Assembly (NCBI GenBank): GCA_044235645.1
Contig: JBIIHQ010000004.1
Span: 241,444 to 305,443 of the forward strand
Reading direction: 5' to 3'
DNA from: OMIW01 sp044235645
Lineage (GTDB): Bacteria > Bdellovibrionota_C > UBA2361 > OMIW01
Length of the DNA stretch: 64,000 nt
Made by a program: the position numbers and the translations under genes. How positions within the stretch are numbered: position 1 is the first letter of the stretch; every line of letters begins with the position of its first letter. The notes beneath the pieces were generated by a model. That model saw only the letters and a program-made list of their open reading frames with translations. It was not told the DNA's origin and did no database searches. Below are positions 25,740 through 33,776 of this stretch, piece after piece.

Positions 25740-27788
25740 ATGGATCGGCAACAAACGAAGGCGCGACGGGAGCGATCTCCGGGCCAGCGACATGATGGAG
25801 AAAACCCCGTGATAAAAGGCGCGGGTGGAGCTCGGCGCGTTGCACCAACCAAAGCCCTCATCTCGGCGGGAGCTGAAACCGGCCGAGCTTCTCGCCGAGC
25901 CCCCCGGCCCAAAAGAAACGCTCCTGCGACGCCGTCATCTCCACCCCCCCTGCCCCGTACCCCCCATCGGGCAATTCCCGGTCGGGGACGTCGGGCGCGG
26001 GATGGCGGTATCGCACCATACGCCGTCGGGGCGAGCACCGGGGCAACCGCAGAACCGGTCGGTCACTCAGCAGAGGCGCTCGCCGCTCTTGTCGAGCTCC
26101 AAAAGGCGGTCCACGACCTGCGTCAGGTCGTCGAAGAACAGGGGCAAAACCATCCCCCTTCCGGCGACTTCTCTCATGCCCAGACTGAGCAACGGCGACG
26201 CCGCGTCGAAAATCGCGGGGAATTCGACGGCATCGGTGCCCTCGTGGTGACCGGTCTCTCGATAAAGAAGTTGCAGGAGGTAGTGTGCCCAGGCTCGAGC
26301 AGGGCCCCCGATGGGACATCGGCAGCCCCCGAACCTGCCCCAAACTCATCTTCCGCGCTGCACACCCGACAATTTTCCGAACCCCGCTTCCGACGAGTGG
26401 TCCATTCATTGTCAATCAGCGAGGTCGAGCGCCTTATCTTTTATCTGACCTTCTACCGAGAAGACCCTACGTATGCAACGCAGCTCCTCGGGGTGCTCCT
26501 CCCCGCGTTCAATGCGAGTTCTGTATCCTCGAGCTCGACAAGCGACTCCGCGACTCCCGCCGAGTACCGTATCGGCCTCGTCGTATTCGAGTGTCGTGAA
26601 AGAGATCGCGACACCATTGTGCAAAGGTTACGCAATGCCATCACCGATGCGGGGGGAACCGTCGCAGCTGGGCGTTCGGGGCGACAATCCTCCGTTACCT
26701 CACGCGCGCGCCAACTCAGTTCTCGCCGCACCCCCGGCTCATCGCACCCTCTTTTCTTTACCACCGACCCGCTCGAGCTCGCCGAGTGTCGCGCAGTCCT
26801 CCTCGACGACAGAGGCTGGAACCTCATCAAGCGGGGTAATATCCGCCCCTACCTGACCGCACCAGGCCGACGGGCTCTCACGCGACTCATTCAGCTCCGA
26901 ATGTGGCTCCACCGCCACTTTACCCCCGCCGAGCGCGAACAGTTTCTGCTTATCGGCAGCTCAACCCTCTTCATGTACGGAGTCCGCCTGCCTGGGGATA
27001 TCGACCTGTACATCCACAACCCCACCGCCGACCCTGCATTTGTGGCGAAGGTAGAGCAGGGGATGGCGGTGGCGCCGGCGGGGTTGTTCGCGGGGGTTGA
27101 TGTGATCATGAGGGGGTATGGGGGATGGGTAGAGGCGGGGGGGGAGTATGCCGAGGCGCTCAGCGCCAACTATCTTTTTGACTGGCCGGCGGCGTTCGGT
27201 GCGGGCACGATGGACACCGTGATCACCGGCCGTCAATTTCATGAATTTTTCATGGGACTCAAGTGTGTGTCACTCGTCGGCGATATCGTCCGTCGGGTGC
27301 GACGGATCCGACCAGCCGCGTATGCCGATCTGATAGCGATGAGCCGAAATCCCAGCCTGAGCACTATCGTTGAGCTCGTTATTCCGAGACTGACCGAGTA
27401 CATCTTCGAGGAAAAGCAGTGGGTGCGCCTCGATGAGGGCAGCGAGCTTCGATTTTTCGGCACAATCCAAAACTATCTCAAGAGCCGCTACGGAATATCA
27501 ATGAAGGGAGACGAGATCGCCGAACTCTTAAAAGACGGTGTAGTAGTAGAGCCATTTCGGTATCTGGTCGGCGCGGTAGCTGGGGAAGGGATGGTAGGGT
27601 TAACAGAGGTTGAAAATCAGCACGGGGCCGTTAAAGCTCGTGATGTTAACAAAGCGCCTCGCCAGACAATCCCTAGTAATCGCCATGTCGGCGATGTGAG
27701 TGAGAATCGGGTTATGCCCACCAAGAGATTGATGCTCGTAAATTCTCGCGGGAAAGGTCATGTCGTGGTTTTGCGGCGAGTGAGTTGA
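25740..27788 (+). CDS. Large protein with nucleotidyltransferase-fold domain, otherwise unknown
   Basis: 682 residues. The first 110 or so are Arg/Pro/Ala-rich and probably disordered, and 111-240 also look loosely structured. Residues about 400-460 carry a complete nucleotidyltransferase pattern: G406-S407-S408, D420-I421-D422 (LPGDIDLYI) and a third carboxylate D454 in GVDVIM. Typical family members transfer a nucleotide to a protein, sugar, antibiotic or RNA end; nothing here tells which. The C-terminal third is helical, with FMGLKCVSLVGDIVRRVRR. ATG 25740 is the first in frame. The TGA is followed 11 nt later by the ATG of a glycogenin-like GT8 gene, with a purine-rich ribosome site between, so the two form an operon. 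Confidence 0.7.
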   Translation: MDRQQTKARRERSPGQRHDGENPVIKGAGGARRVAPTKALISAGAETGRASRRAPRPKRNAPATPSSPPPLPRTPHRAIPGRGRRARDGGIAPYAVGASTGATAEPVGHSAEALAALVELQKAVHDLRQVVEEQGQNHPPSGDFSHAQTEQRRRRVENRGEFDGIGALVVTGLSIKKLQEVVCPGSSRAPDGTSAAPEPAPNSSSALHTRQFSEPRFRRVVHSLSISEVERLIFYLTFYREDPTYATQLLGVLLPAFNASSVSSSSTSDSATPAEYRIGLVVFECRERDRDTIVQRLRNAITDAGGTVAAGRSGRQSSVTSRARQLSSRRTPGSSHPLFFTTDPLELAECRAVLLDDRGWNLIKRGNIRPYLTAPGRRALTRLIQLRMWLHRHFTPAEREQFLLIGSSTLFMYGVRLPGDIDLYIHNPTADPAFVAKVEQGMAVAPAGLFAGVDVIMRGYGGWVEAGGEYAEALSANYLFDWPAAFGAGTMDTVITGRQFHEFFMGLKCVSLVGDIVRRVRRIRPAAYADLIAMSRNPSLSTIVELVIPRLTEYIFEEKQWVRLDEGSELRFFGTIQNYLKSRYGISMKGDEIAELLKDGVVVEPFRYLVGAVAGEGMVGLTEVENQHGAVKARDVNKAPRQTIPSNRHVGDVSENRVMPTKRLMLVNSRGKGHVVVLRRVS

Positions 27789-27799
27789 AAAGGAATTTG

Positions 27800-28876
27800 A
27801 TGGAGAAAAACGCCCTTATCGCCCTTCACTATGGGGATGCAACCAACCTCGTCAATTGTCTCGTGTTTGGATATTCCCTCTCGAGAGTGGGTAGCAGAGC
27901 CGAAAGAATCTTGTTGATAGTTGAGGGAACGGACCCGGTTCATCGCGAGATTCTCGCTCCGTTCTTTGACCGAGTCATCAGCGTTCAATCAATCGATATT
28001 CCTGAGGGAGCAGTCAAAGAGACAACTCCTGTACGGCTTCAGGGGGCGTTTAATAAACTGTGGGCTTTTACTCTTACCGAATACGACAACATCGTACTGA
28101 TTGACACAGACACCCTCATTAATCGAAATTTTGACGAGATATTTTCATTTCCCTCTCCTGCGGTGTTTGTGTGCGACAATAAATACGCTTGGCATGTTGG
28201 TACACGGGTTTCAGAGGAGGATATGGCCCCTCAGCTCGGGAAAAAACTGGGCTACATTAATTCTGGAGTTTCCCTTTTTCGACCTTCAGAGGAGCTCTGC
28301 GAGTCGTTATTCGAGAATTTCCGAGCGAGTATTCCGCCACCAGAGGGTTACCGATATGCCGACCAGTGTTTTTTAGCACAATTCTTCCTAGGTAAGTGGC
28401 ACTCTCTCTCGGGACTCTACAATTTTAGCGCCAAATTCTATTCCCTTGACCGATATTTCGGATATGGCCGCAAACCGATATTGGTTCCTGTTGAAGATAT
28501 TGCGATATTCCACTTCTATGGGGATCTCAAACCTCTCGATTATCTGAGACATCGTGATTCGGTTTGGAAACGTGAAAAGCCACTGCGCGCCTCCCAAGTC
28601 GAACTTCTTAGGCGCCTTGAGGCAGATGCGCCACTTCCTGATTTTTCCGAAGCAAGAACCGCTACGGATTATTACCTCGCACTTTTTAACTACTGGTTTC
28701 AAACCTTTAATGCTGCAAAAAGGACCCTGCCAGCGAATCTCCACCGCTATGTCGATAAGGCTGCCACCACGTGTACGGTGATAGAAAAATGTGAAACCGT
28801 CCTGAAGAGGAGTGGGGATGTTTGTTCTGAGGGCAATCATCCTCGGCGTAATCGGTTCCGACCGCGAGCCCGGTGA
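27800..28876 (+). CDS. Glycogenin-like glycosyltransferase family 8
   Basis: 358 residues. The GT-A metal motif is DTD at 102-104 (VLIDTDTLI), followed by NSGVSLF, the ADQCFLAQFF segment and the late HFYGDLKPLDY block, the GT8 signature H-x2-G-x2-KP. Glycogenin-type enzymes add glucose from UDP-glucose to a protein tyrosine or prime glycogen; other GT8 members decorate lipopolysaccharide. No signal peptide or membrane helix. The start is ATG 27800 with AAGGA upstream; a TTG at 27785 is possible. Coupling with the upstream nucleotidyltransferase-fold gene suggests a joint pathway, perhaps modification of one acceptor by both enzymes. Confidence 0.85.
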   Translation: MEKNALIALHYGDATNLVNCLVFGYSLSRVGSRAERILLIVEGTDPVHREILAPFFDRVISVQSIDIPEGAVKETTPVRLQGAFNKLWAFTLTEYDNIVLIDTDTLINRNFDEIFSFPSPAVFVCDNKYAWHVGTRVSEEDMAPQLGKKLGYINSGVSLFRPSEELCESLFENFRASIPPPEGYRYADQCFLAQFFLGKWHSLSGLYNFSAKFYSLDRYFGYGRKPILVPVEDIAIFHFYGDLKPLDYLRHRDSVWKREKPLRASQVELLRRLEADAPLPDFSEARTATDYYLALFNYWFQTFNAAKRTLPANLHRYVDKAATTCTVIEKCETVLKRSGDVCSEGNHPRRNRFRPRAR

Positions 28877-28938
28877 GTTGTTAGGAAGCTGACTACTGAG
28901 AGATAACCTGAGAGCAAAGACCGGAGAATGTGTGGGTG

Positions 28939-28963
28939 CCGAGGAGGGGGGTGCCCTCCTCGG
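28939..28963. terminator. Perfect 10-bp hairpin between convergent genes
   Basis: CCGAGGAGGG, 5-nt loop GGGTG, CCCTCCTCGG. It lies between the GT8 gene and the convergent 28986 gene and so could end both transcripts. No T-run follows on either strand, so it is a strong hairpin but not a classic intrinsic terminator. Confidence 0.5.
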
Positions 28964-28985
28964 TTAGTGAGAGTCAGACTGGCTG

Positions 28986-29519
28986 TCAGACTCGCATCGC
29001 TTCGGTCGGTGTGTAAATCACACACACGACTCGACCCGTTGCCAGCTCCCGAAGCTCAGTCTCGAGTTGCGAGACAATTGAACGAGTTTCCTCGGACGCG
29101 TCAGGAAGCTGGATCCGGAAGAGCGCTTCTTCCCGGGGGCTCCCGTTGCGTAGGACACACTGGGTACCCAAGAGGAAGTTTTCCGATGACCTCAGCCTTT
29201 CGAACCTATCGTCGAAAGCGACCACCGGGAAGGGGTCTTCGTTAGTAAGGAGGTAAAAGCCCTCCGAATTAGTAGGTCGCTCCAATGTGGCCCCCCAAGA
29301 ATCCGGGATGGTATTAAAGAGCTCGGAAAGGAACTCTTCATCCGTCGCCGGCTGCCAGAGGACGAGACCTCCATCGGTCATAATTGCGACCTGGGATACC
29401 GAACGACCTAATTCTTTTCGAGAGGCTTGGACCGATTTAACAAGCTCCGAGAGCTCCTTTTTGGAAGTCCCGGTCACAGTGATACGAAACGGGTTAAGCG
29501 CCCACCCTGGTTTTTTCAT
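28986..29519 (-). CDS. Hypothetical protein
   Basis: 177 residues from the ATG at 29519; a longer frame begins at 29576. No recognised family. Mixed alpha/beta composition with segments such as MTDGGLVLWQPATDEEFL, TIPDSWGATLERP and ELATGRVVCVIYTPTEAMRV; no membrane segment. It is convergent with GT8. A 21-bp perfect palindrome and related half-sites lie just upstream (29560-29657), which suggests specific regulation, possibly autoregulation. Confidence 0.6.
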   Translation of the reverse strand: MKKPGWALNPFRITVTGTSKKELSELVKSVQASRKELGRSVSQVAIMTDGGLVLWQPATDEEFLSELFNTIPDSWGATLERPTNSEGFYLLTNEDPFPVVAFDDRFERLRSSENFLLGTQCVLRNGSPREEALFRIQLPDASEETRSIVSQLETELRELATGRVVCVIYTPTEAMRV

Positions 29520-29636
29520 GATGAGTTCTTGAATGTTGAGGAAAGAAGAATTGGATTCAGTAAATCCGATTCCCAAACGACGCTCGAGAGAAAATGGGCC
29601 ACATTCATTTGTGTCCTAAATTCCTCACAGCTACCG

Positions 29637-29657
29637 TTTAGGAATCGGATTCCTAAA
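29637..29657. promoter_or_regulatory. 21-bp perfect palindrome, probable operator
   Basis: TTTAGGAATC-G-GATTCCTAAA, a perfect dyad with a one-base centre. Related half-sites lie nearby: CCTAAATTCC at about 29615 and ATCCGATTCCCAAA near 29564. It sits about 118 bp upstream of the minus-strand gene ending at 28986. The size and symmetry fit a dimeric regulator's binding site. Confidence 0.5.
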
Positions 29658-30684
29658 TCGACTTAATCCCCCCCATTTGGAGCAATTGCATTATCGCTCT
29701 CACATCGACGACACCCCTCCCGTGGATCACGAGCAATGCACTGGTCGTCGGCTCTATACTCAGTCCTCTCAGTCTCACATTCTCCGATAAGAATCGAAAA
29801 CCTTACCAAAAACAAAATAATAGTCAGCTACCTAGCTCCTCATCACCAAGCCACATCGAAACAGATCGTGTTCGCAATAGTAGTTAAGCGATCGAACCCC
29901 CCTTCCCCCCAACCGAGGGTTTTCTCGCGACATGGGTTCGCGCTCCCTCAATGAGGGGGCCTAAGGGATTAGATCTACTAAAGCATACATTCGGACGTCT
30001 GGCCGACCGGCTTCGCTTCCGAAGCTCCTAGGTTCGCTATCATCTACCCGTATCTAATTGTTCTCGTACGGTCGTTGAAGCCGCACAAAGTACCCTGGAC
30101 CTCGCCTTCGGTAAGTAACAGCTGACTAAAGGGAGGGGCCATTCGTACTTGAGACCCTCACAATGCCCGAAGTCCAATGAACAGGACAATATATTGACTC
30201 AAAAATCCCGGGTCTCTCTCGGGTTATTCCTCATCGAAGCCAAAATGTCTCCTAACGGGTCCATTTTTCTGGGATTGGGTGGGAGCTGGGAGGGGAAGCT
30301 ATGTCCACCCGACGCCTCCCGACAAGCCCCCCCTCGAGCAGAGCAGCCTCACCCCAAAGGGGGGGGTGAGGAGGAAGGCCGGATGGGTAAAGATGCTCCG
30401 TCTCGCAAGTTGTTCACTTCGACCTGTGGGGCGATTGTGGCATCCTAGCGAATTTACTTGTGGGGCGTTGGTCCTCATGAGGGTCGATGACGATGATCAT
30501 CACTTTCTCTTAGACGGCTGATAGTTGAATAGTGAAAGATTGTTCCTTTAACGCTGAGAGTTGAGGTAAGTTTTCATTCGCGGCGTCTAAAAGCCAGATA
30601 TAGACAGTCATAAGTTAAAATATTTCCACCGGACCCGGACGTATCGCCCATCTGATCTCTTCATTTCGCTGAGGGCATAATTTG
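29658..30684. other. About 1 kb without a convincing gene
   Basis: No frame here has plausible codon use or a family match; the short open frames are rich in rare or low-complexity residues. There are several hairpins, including GCTTCG-CTTC-CGAAGC near 30014 and a G/C-rich one at 30347-30371. I compared it by eye with tmRNA, RNase P RNA, SRP RNA and rRNA landmarks and found none. It may be an unknown structured RNA, a decayed element or regulatory DNA. Confidence 0.4.
30347..30371. other. 9-bp G/C hairpin in non-coding region
   Basis: CCTCACCCC, loop of 7, GGGGTGAGG. It lies in the gene-free stretch without an adjacent T-run. It may be part of an unknown RNA or a transcript end. Confidence 0.35.
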
Positions 30685-31812
30685 ATGAATACCTGGGCGT
30701 TTATTCGGACTACAATTTTGAGCGTACTCCTGTTATTTTTCGTGGGATGCGCAACGATCGTGTCTGAATCAGCGAATCCAGTTTTGTTTTCCACGCATCC
30801 ATCCGGTGCTGTCATTGAGGTTCAGGATTCAAAGGGGCAGGTAGTTTTTCAGGGAATCTCTCCGGCTTCAACAACCCTTTCGACAACTCAAAGTTTCTTC
30901 ACTCGGCATCGATATTCGATCACTTTTAGGAAAGACGGATATCAAAGTAGCAATGCTCCAGTGCCGATTACCGTAAATCCTTGGTATTGGGGCAATTTGG
31001 GTTTAGGGGTAATCGGTCTGATTCCCGGTATGCTGATCGTAGATCCAATGGGAGCTATGTTCCAGATTGATACGAAAGAGATTTCGGTAGTTTTGCAACC
31101 AGATGGTCCTCAAAAATCTGAGCAAAAACCGCATGAGGAAGTAAGACCTCCACCGAGTTATCCTATGCCGGCGAATCTACAACCAATCGGGTCAGGTTCG
31201 GGTTGGTTCACTCGGAATGGTGAGATTGTTTCCAATTTTCACGTGGTTCAAGGAGCAAATCACATATTTGTGAAATTGAAGAACGGTTTGAGATTCAGTG
31301 CGACAGTGAAGCGAATTGATAAAGTTAATGACATCGCTGTTCTTATTCCCGAGATGATAAACAATTTGCCCTCTGGCTTACCAATTGCGACAAAGCCGAT
31401 TGGGATGGGAGCCTCGGTGTTCACAATCGGATATCCAATTGGGGCAGTCCTAAACCCCTTCTTGGGCAAGGAAACCCCGAAACTAACCAATGGAATTGTA
31501 AGTGCTGTGGGCGATTTAATCCAGATATCTGTTCCGGTTCAGCCCGGTAATTCCGGTGGAGCATTAGTAAATCAGGATACTGGGGAGGTAGTTGGCATAA
31601 TCGTATCTAAGTTAAATCTTCAAAACACAATCAGAAAAACTGGTACGATTCCAGAGGGCATCGCCTTCGCTGTGAAACTGGAGCACTTAGTTCCTCTTCT
31701 TGACCGACGAGGTGCCAAACCTCAGGAGCGACCTTATCCCACATCGCGAAGCCTCGAAGAACTGGCCCAAGAGGTGAGTGAGTCAGTGGTTCTTATTGAA
31801 ACTTATCGATGA
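30685..31812 (+). CDS. Trypsin-like serine protease lipoprotein with PEGA-like N-terminal domain
   Basis: 375 residues. The signal peptide ends in a lipobox (FFVGCA), so it is a lipoprotein. Residues about 35-80 (HPSGAVIEVQDSKGQVVFQG) look like a PEGA-type repeat. The chymotrypsin-fold protease domain starts near residue 170 and has His in SNFHVVQGA, Asp in VNDIAVL and Ser in QPGNSGGALV, a complete triad. No PDZ domain is visible, unlike DegP. Base composition is clearly more AT-rich than its neighbours, and codon choice differs, suggesting recent acquisition. ATG 30685 follows an in-frame TTG at 30682. The 3' end overlaps a broken beta-barrel gene fragment. Confidence 0.87.
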   Translation: MNTWAFIRTTILSVLLLFFVGCATIVSESANPVLFSTHPSGAVIEVQDSKGQVVFQGISPASTTLSTTQSFFTRHRYSITFRKDGYQSSNAPVPITVNPWYWGNLGLGVIGLIPGMLIVDPMGAMFQIDTKEISVVLQPDGPQKSEQKPHEEVRPPPSYPMPANLQPIGSGSGWFTRNGEIVSNFHVVQGANHIFVKLKNGLRFSATVKRIDKVNDIAVLIPEMINNLPSGLPIATKPIGMGASVFTIGYPIGAVLNPFLGKETPKLTNGIVSAVGDLIQISVPVQPGNSGGALVNQDTGEVVGIIVSKLNLQNTIRKTGTIPEGIAFAVKLEHLVPLLDRRGAKPQERPYPTSRSLEELAQEVSESVVLIETYR

Positions 31813-32227
31813 GGAATCAACCGGTGTCGAGCGCCAGCTGTCTCGGGATCTCTCGTGGTTCTCCGCAGGAACGATACAGGGAGGCGTTGGGAAAGCGTTC
31901 TCGTTGTCGCACGATCTTACGGTATACGGCATGGCGAACGGGGGGATCAATTATGGTGATGGAGAGGGGTATTTGACGGGATGGCCGGAGCTTGGATTTT
32001 TCGTTTACGAGATACTTAATATGAAAACCTCGGCGGCGTATCGAGTGATGTGCGGTCAGGGTGGCGCCGCCGATTGTTATCAGGGGGTGTCGGTCACGCA
32101 GAATATTATAGGGCCCCGCGATGGCGATACTCCCGCAGCAATCGCCCCCTATCTTGCCTACGAAGTGGCGTGGCGATCCGACGACTCGTGGCACCGATGT
32201 GGGGTGGGAGTGCGGTGGAGTTTTTGA
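31799..32227 (+). pseudogene. C-terminal fragment of an outer-membrane beta-barrel protein
   Basis: A frame of about 143 residues that starts inside the protease gene's end. It has barrel-like alternating strands (LTVYGMANGGINYGDG, MKTSAAYRVMCG, VTQNIIG) and ends in GVGVRWSF, with the C-terminal Phe typical of outer-membrane proteins. There is no signal peptide or N-terminal part, and it has no start of its own. GC content returns to the chromosomal average here, in contrast to the AT-rich protease, which marks a junction near 31800. It resembles the C-terminal barrel seen after Lnb/DUF4105 domains, but that match is tentative. Confidence 0.5.
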
Positions 32228-32479
32228 TTGGCGGGGAGGGGCGGCGCGGCAGGCGAGTCCTGAAATCAGTACAAACCTCCTCCATGAAAGCGGCTTGCAC
32301 AGCTTTGACGAGCTTTTTCGATCTTCACCTCGGAGGCCGTCTCTTGATACTGTCTTGTGGGCAAAAGCCGCACAAAGCCCTTCCCATCTGAACAGCCGTG
32401 CCTCTCGTGAGGATGTTTGGGATTATCTGAGGAAATGGTCAAAAAGGCTGATTAATCCGGCTGGTTCATCTGGTAGCGT
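32228..32479. other. Gap between barrel fragment and Rpn-type gene
   Basis: About 250 bp. One plus-strand frame here contains a protein-like segment (SREDVWDYLRKWSKRLINP) but has no start or recognisable family, so it may be another gene remnant or chance. Confidence 0.25.
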
Positions 32480-33571
32480 TCAGCCGCTCTTCTTAGTCGT
32501 GTTTTTGTCCCCTGTTTTCCCCTCGTTGCTCTCCGCCTCTCGGATCAATTCCGCGACGTCGTCGAGGCTGCATCCCGCTGAGACGGCGATCTCCTCTTTA
32601 CTGATCCCAGCCGCAAGAAGGCGAGTGGCGAGGCGACGAAGAAGCTCGTGGCGACCCTCTTCCCGGCCCTTGTTTAATCCTTCCGTGAGCCCTTCCTGCA
32701 GCCCTTCAAGCCGACCCTCTTGCCGACCCTCTTGCCGACCCTCCTGCAGCCCCTCGAGTCGCCCCTCGAGTCGCCCCTCTAGATGCCCCTTTAGTCGCGC
32801 CTCCCTCCGCGCGGTATCTTCGATATTCGCCAAATCTCGCATCACCTTTACACTGTCATCATATGCGTCACGGTCGCTCGGATTGAATTGAGCGATTGCT
32901 GCGATCTCAAAAAACCGCTGAAAGACCCGCTCCCGCAACTTCTCGGGGCGTGAGCTCAGTTTGTTGAGGTTCTTGAAGGCGTAGAACCATTTGTCCTGGT
33001 GGGTTTCCAACTCGTCGATCGTTTTTTTGAACTTCGGTAGCTCGGCGAAGATAAACACGAGATTGTTGTAGAAGGCTCGTCCTGAGAAATCGTCGCGAAG
33101 TCTGACCATATGAAGGAACTGCTCTGGATCAGCCCCATCATCAAAGCAGAAGTCAAGAAGTGCTATCGTGTAGACCGCCTGAAGCTTAAAGTTCCACTCT
33201 CCTTGTTGTGCCTGCTCCTGTATCGGGAAGGTTGAGTAAAAGATGCTCCTATCCTTGAAGTAGAGCTGTTTAGCCCGCTGAATCTCGACGATAAACCGCT
33301 CACCGCTTTGCGATTCGCAGTAGAGGTCAAAGATGGCACGCCGATCGAACGCAGCACCCCCGAGGTGCTCGTTTTTGCGAAAGGTGAGGGTCTGTATCTG
33401 GTGATGTGCAGGCAAGAGTGAGTTGAGGAAATCCATCAACAAGTCCTTGTGTGCCTCGGTGCCAAAGAGACGTTTGAAGCCGAAATCGGTGAAGGGATTG
33501 AGGAAAACCTCGAGGGGCATAGTCGGATCGTCGTAAGTTTTGTTTTTCAGTGTGCGCTGCTTGCCTGGCAT
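32480..33571 (-). CDS. Rpn-family PD-(D/E)XK nuclease / transposase-like protein
   Basis: 363 residues. The N-terminal block LEVFLNPFTDFGFKRLFGTE, then RAIFDLYCE, then FIVEIQRAKQ, provide the PD-(D/E)XK core (Asp...Glu-x-Gln) of the Rpn recombination-promoting nuclease group, often annotated as PDDEXK transposases. The C-terminal part has ten Gly-Glu-rich 4-residue units (RLEG/LQEG/RQEG type) and then a helical tail LATRLLAAGISKEEIA. Start ATG 33571 with GGAGG 5 nt upstream. Such genes spread horizontally and are frequent in accessory regions. Their cellular role is not settled; phage defence or DNA recombination have been proposed. Confidence 0.88.
   Translation of the reverse strand: MPGKQRTLKNKTYDDPTMPLEVFLNPFTDFGFKRLFGTEAHKDLLMDFLNSLLPAHHQIQTLTFRKNEHLGGAAFDRRAIFDLYCESQSGERFIVEIQRAKQLYFKDRSIFYSTFPIQEQAQQGEWNFKLQAVYTIALLDFCFDDGADPEQFLHMVRLRDDFSGRAFYNNLVFIFAELPKFKKTIDELETHQDKWFYAFKNLNKLSSRPEKLRERVFQRFFEIAAIAQFNPSDRDAYDDSVKVMRDLANIEDTARREARLKGHLEGRLEGRLEGLQEGRQEGRQEGRLEGLQEGLTEGLNKGREEGRHELLRRLATRLLAAGISKEEIAVSAGCSLDDVAELIREAESNEGKTGDKNTTKKSG
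32651..32799. repeat. 12-bp tandem repeat inside the Rpn-type gene
   Basis: About ten degenerate 12-bp units (for example CGACCCTCTTGC, CGAGTCGCCCCT on the plus strand), each coding for a 4-residue EG unit. Unit number often varies among relatives by slippage. Confidence 0.7.
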
Positions 33572-33593
33572 TATACCTCCGAAGGGGGAAGTT

Positions 33594-33625
33594 CGTCATC
33601 AGTGCAGGTCGGGCGATTGATGACG
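33594..33625. promoter_or_regulatory. Inverted repeat upstream of the Rpn-type gene
   Basis: CGTCATCA and TGATGACG, perfect 8-bp arms with a 16-nt spacer. It lies 23 nt upstream of the Rpn-type start codon on the minus strand and may be an operator. Confidence 0.35.
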
Positions 33626-33776
33626 TAGACTACCGGGTATCGAAAGTATCCGGGAAAAGTTTCGTGGTATGAGGCTCAAAGTGAAAAAAAATGAGGAGGA
33701 TAGCTACGGGGCGAATACTTCTCGAGCGCCGACTCAGAGCTCACGGACCCTCAAAAACGGACTCTTGTACCCTTCC

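Noticed and set aside
29736..29954. 72-residue plus-strand frame in the non-coding region
   Set aside because: Low-complexity, no ribosome site and no partner frame; its sequence looks like translated non-coding DNA.
32651..32799. CRISPR-like repetition
   Set aside because: The 12-bp units are contiguous and in the reading frame of the Rpn-type gene; there are no spacers.
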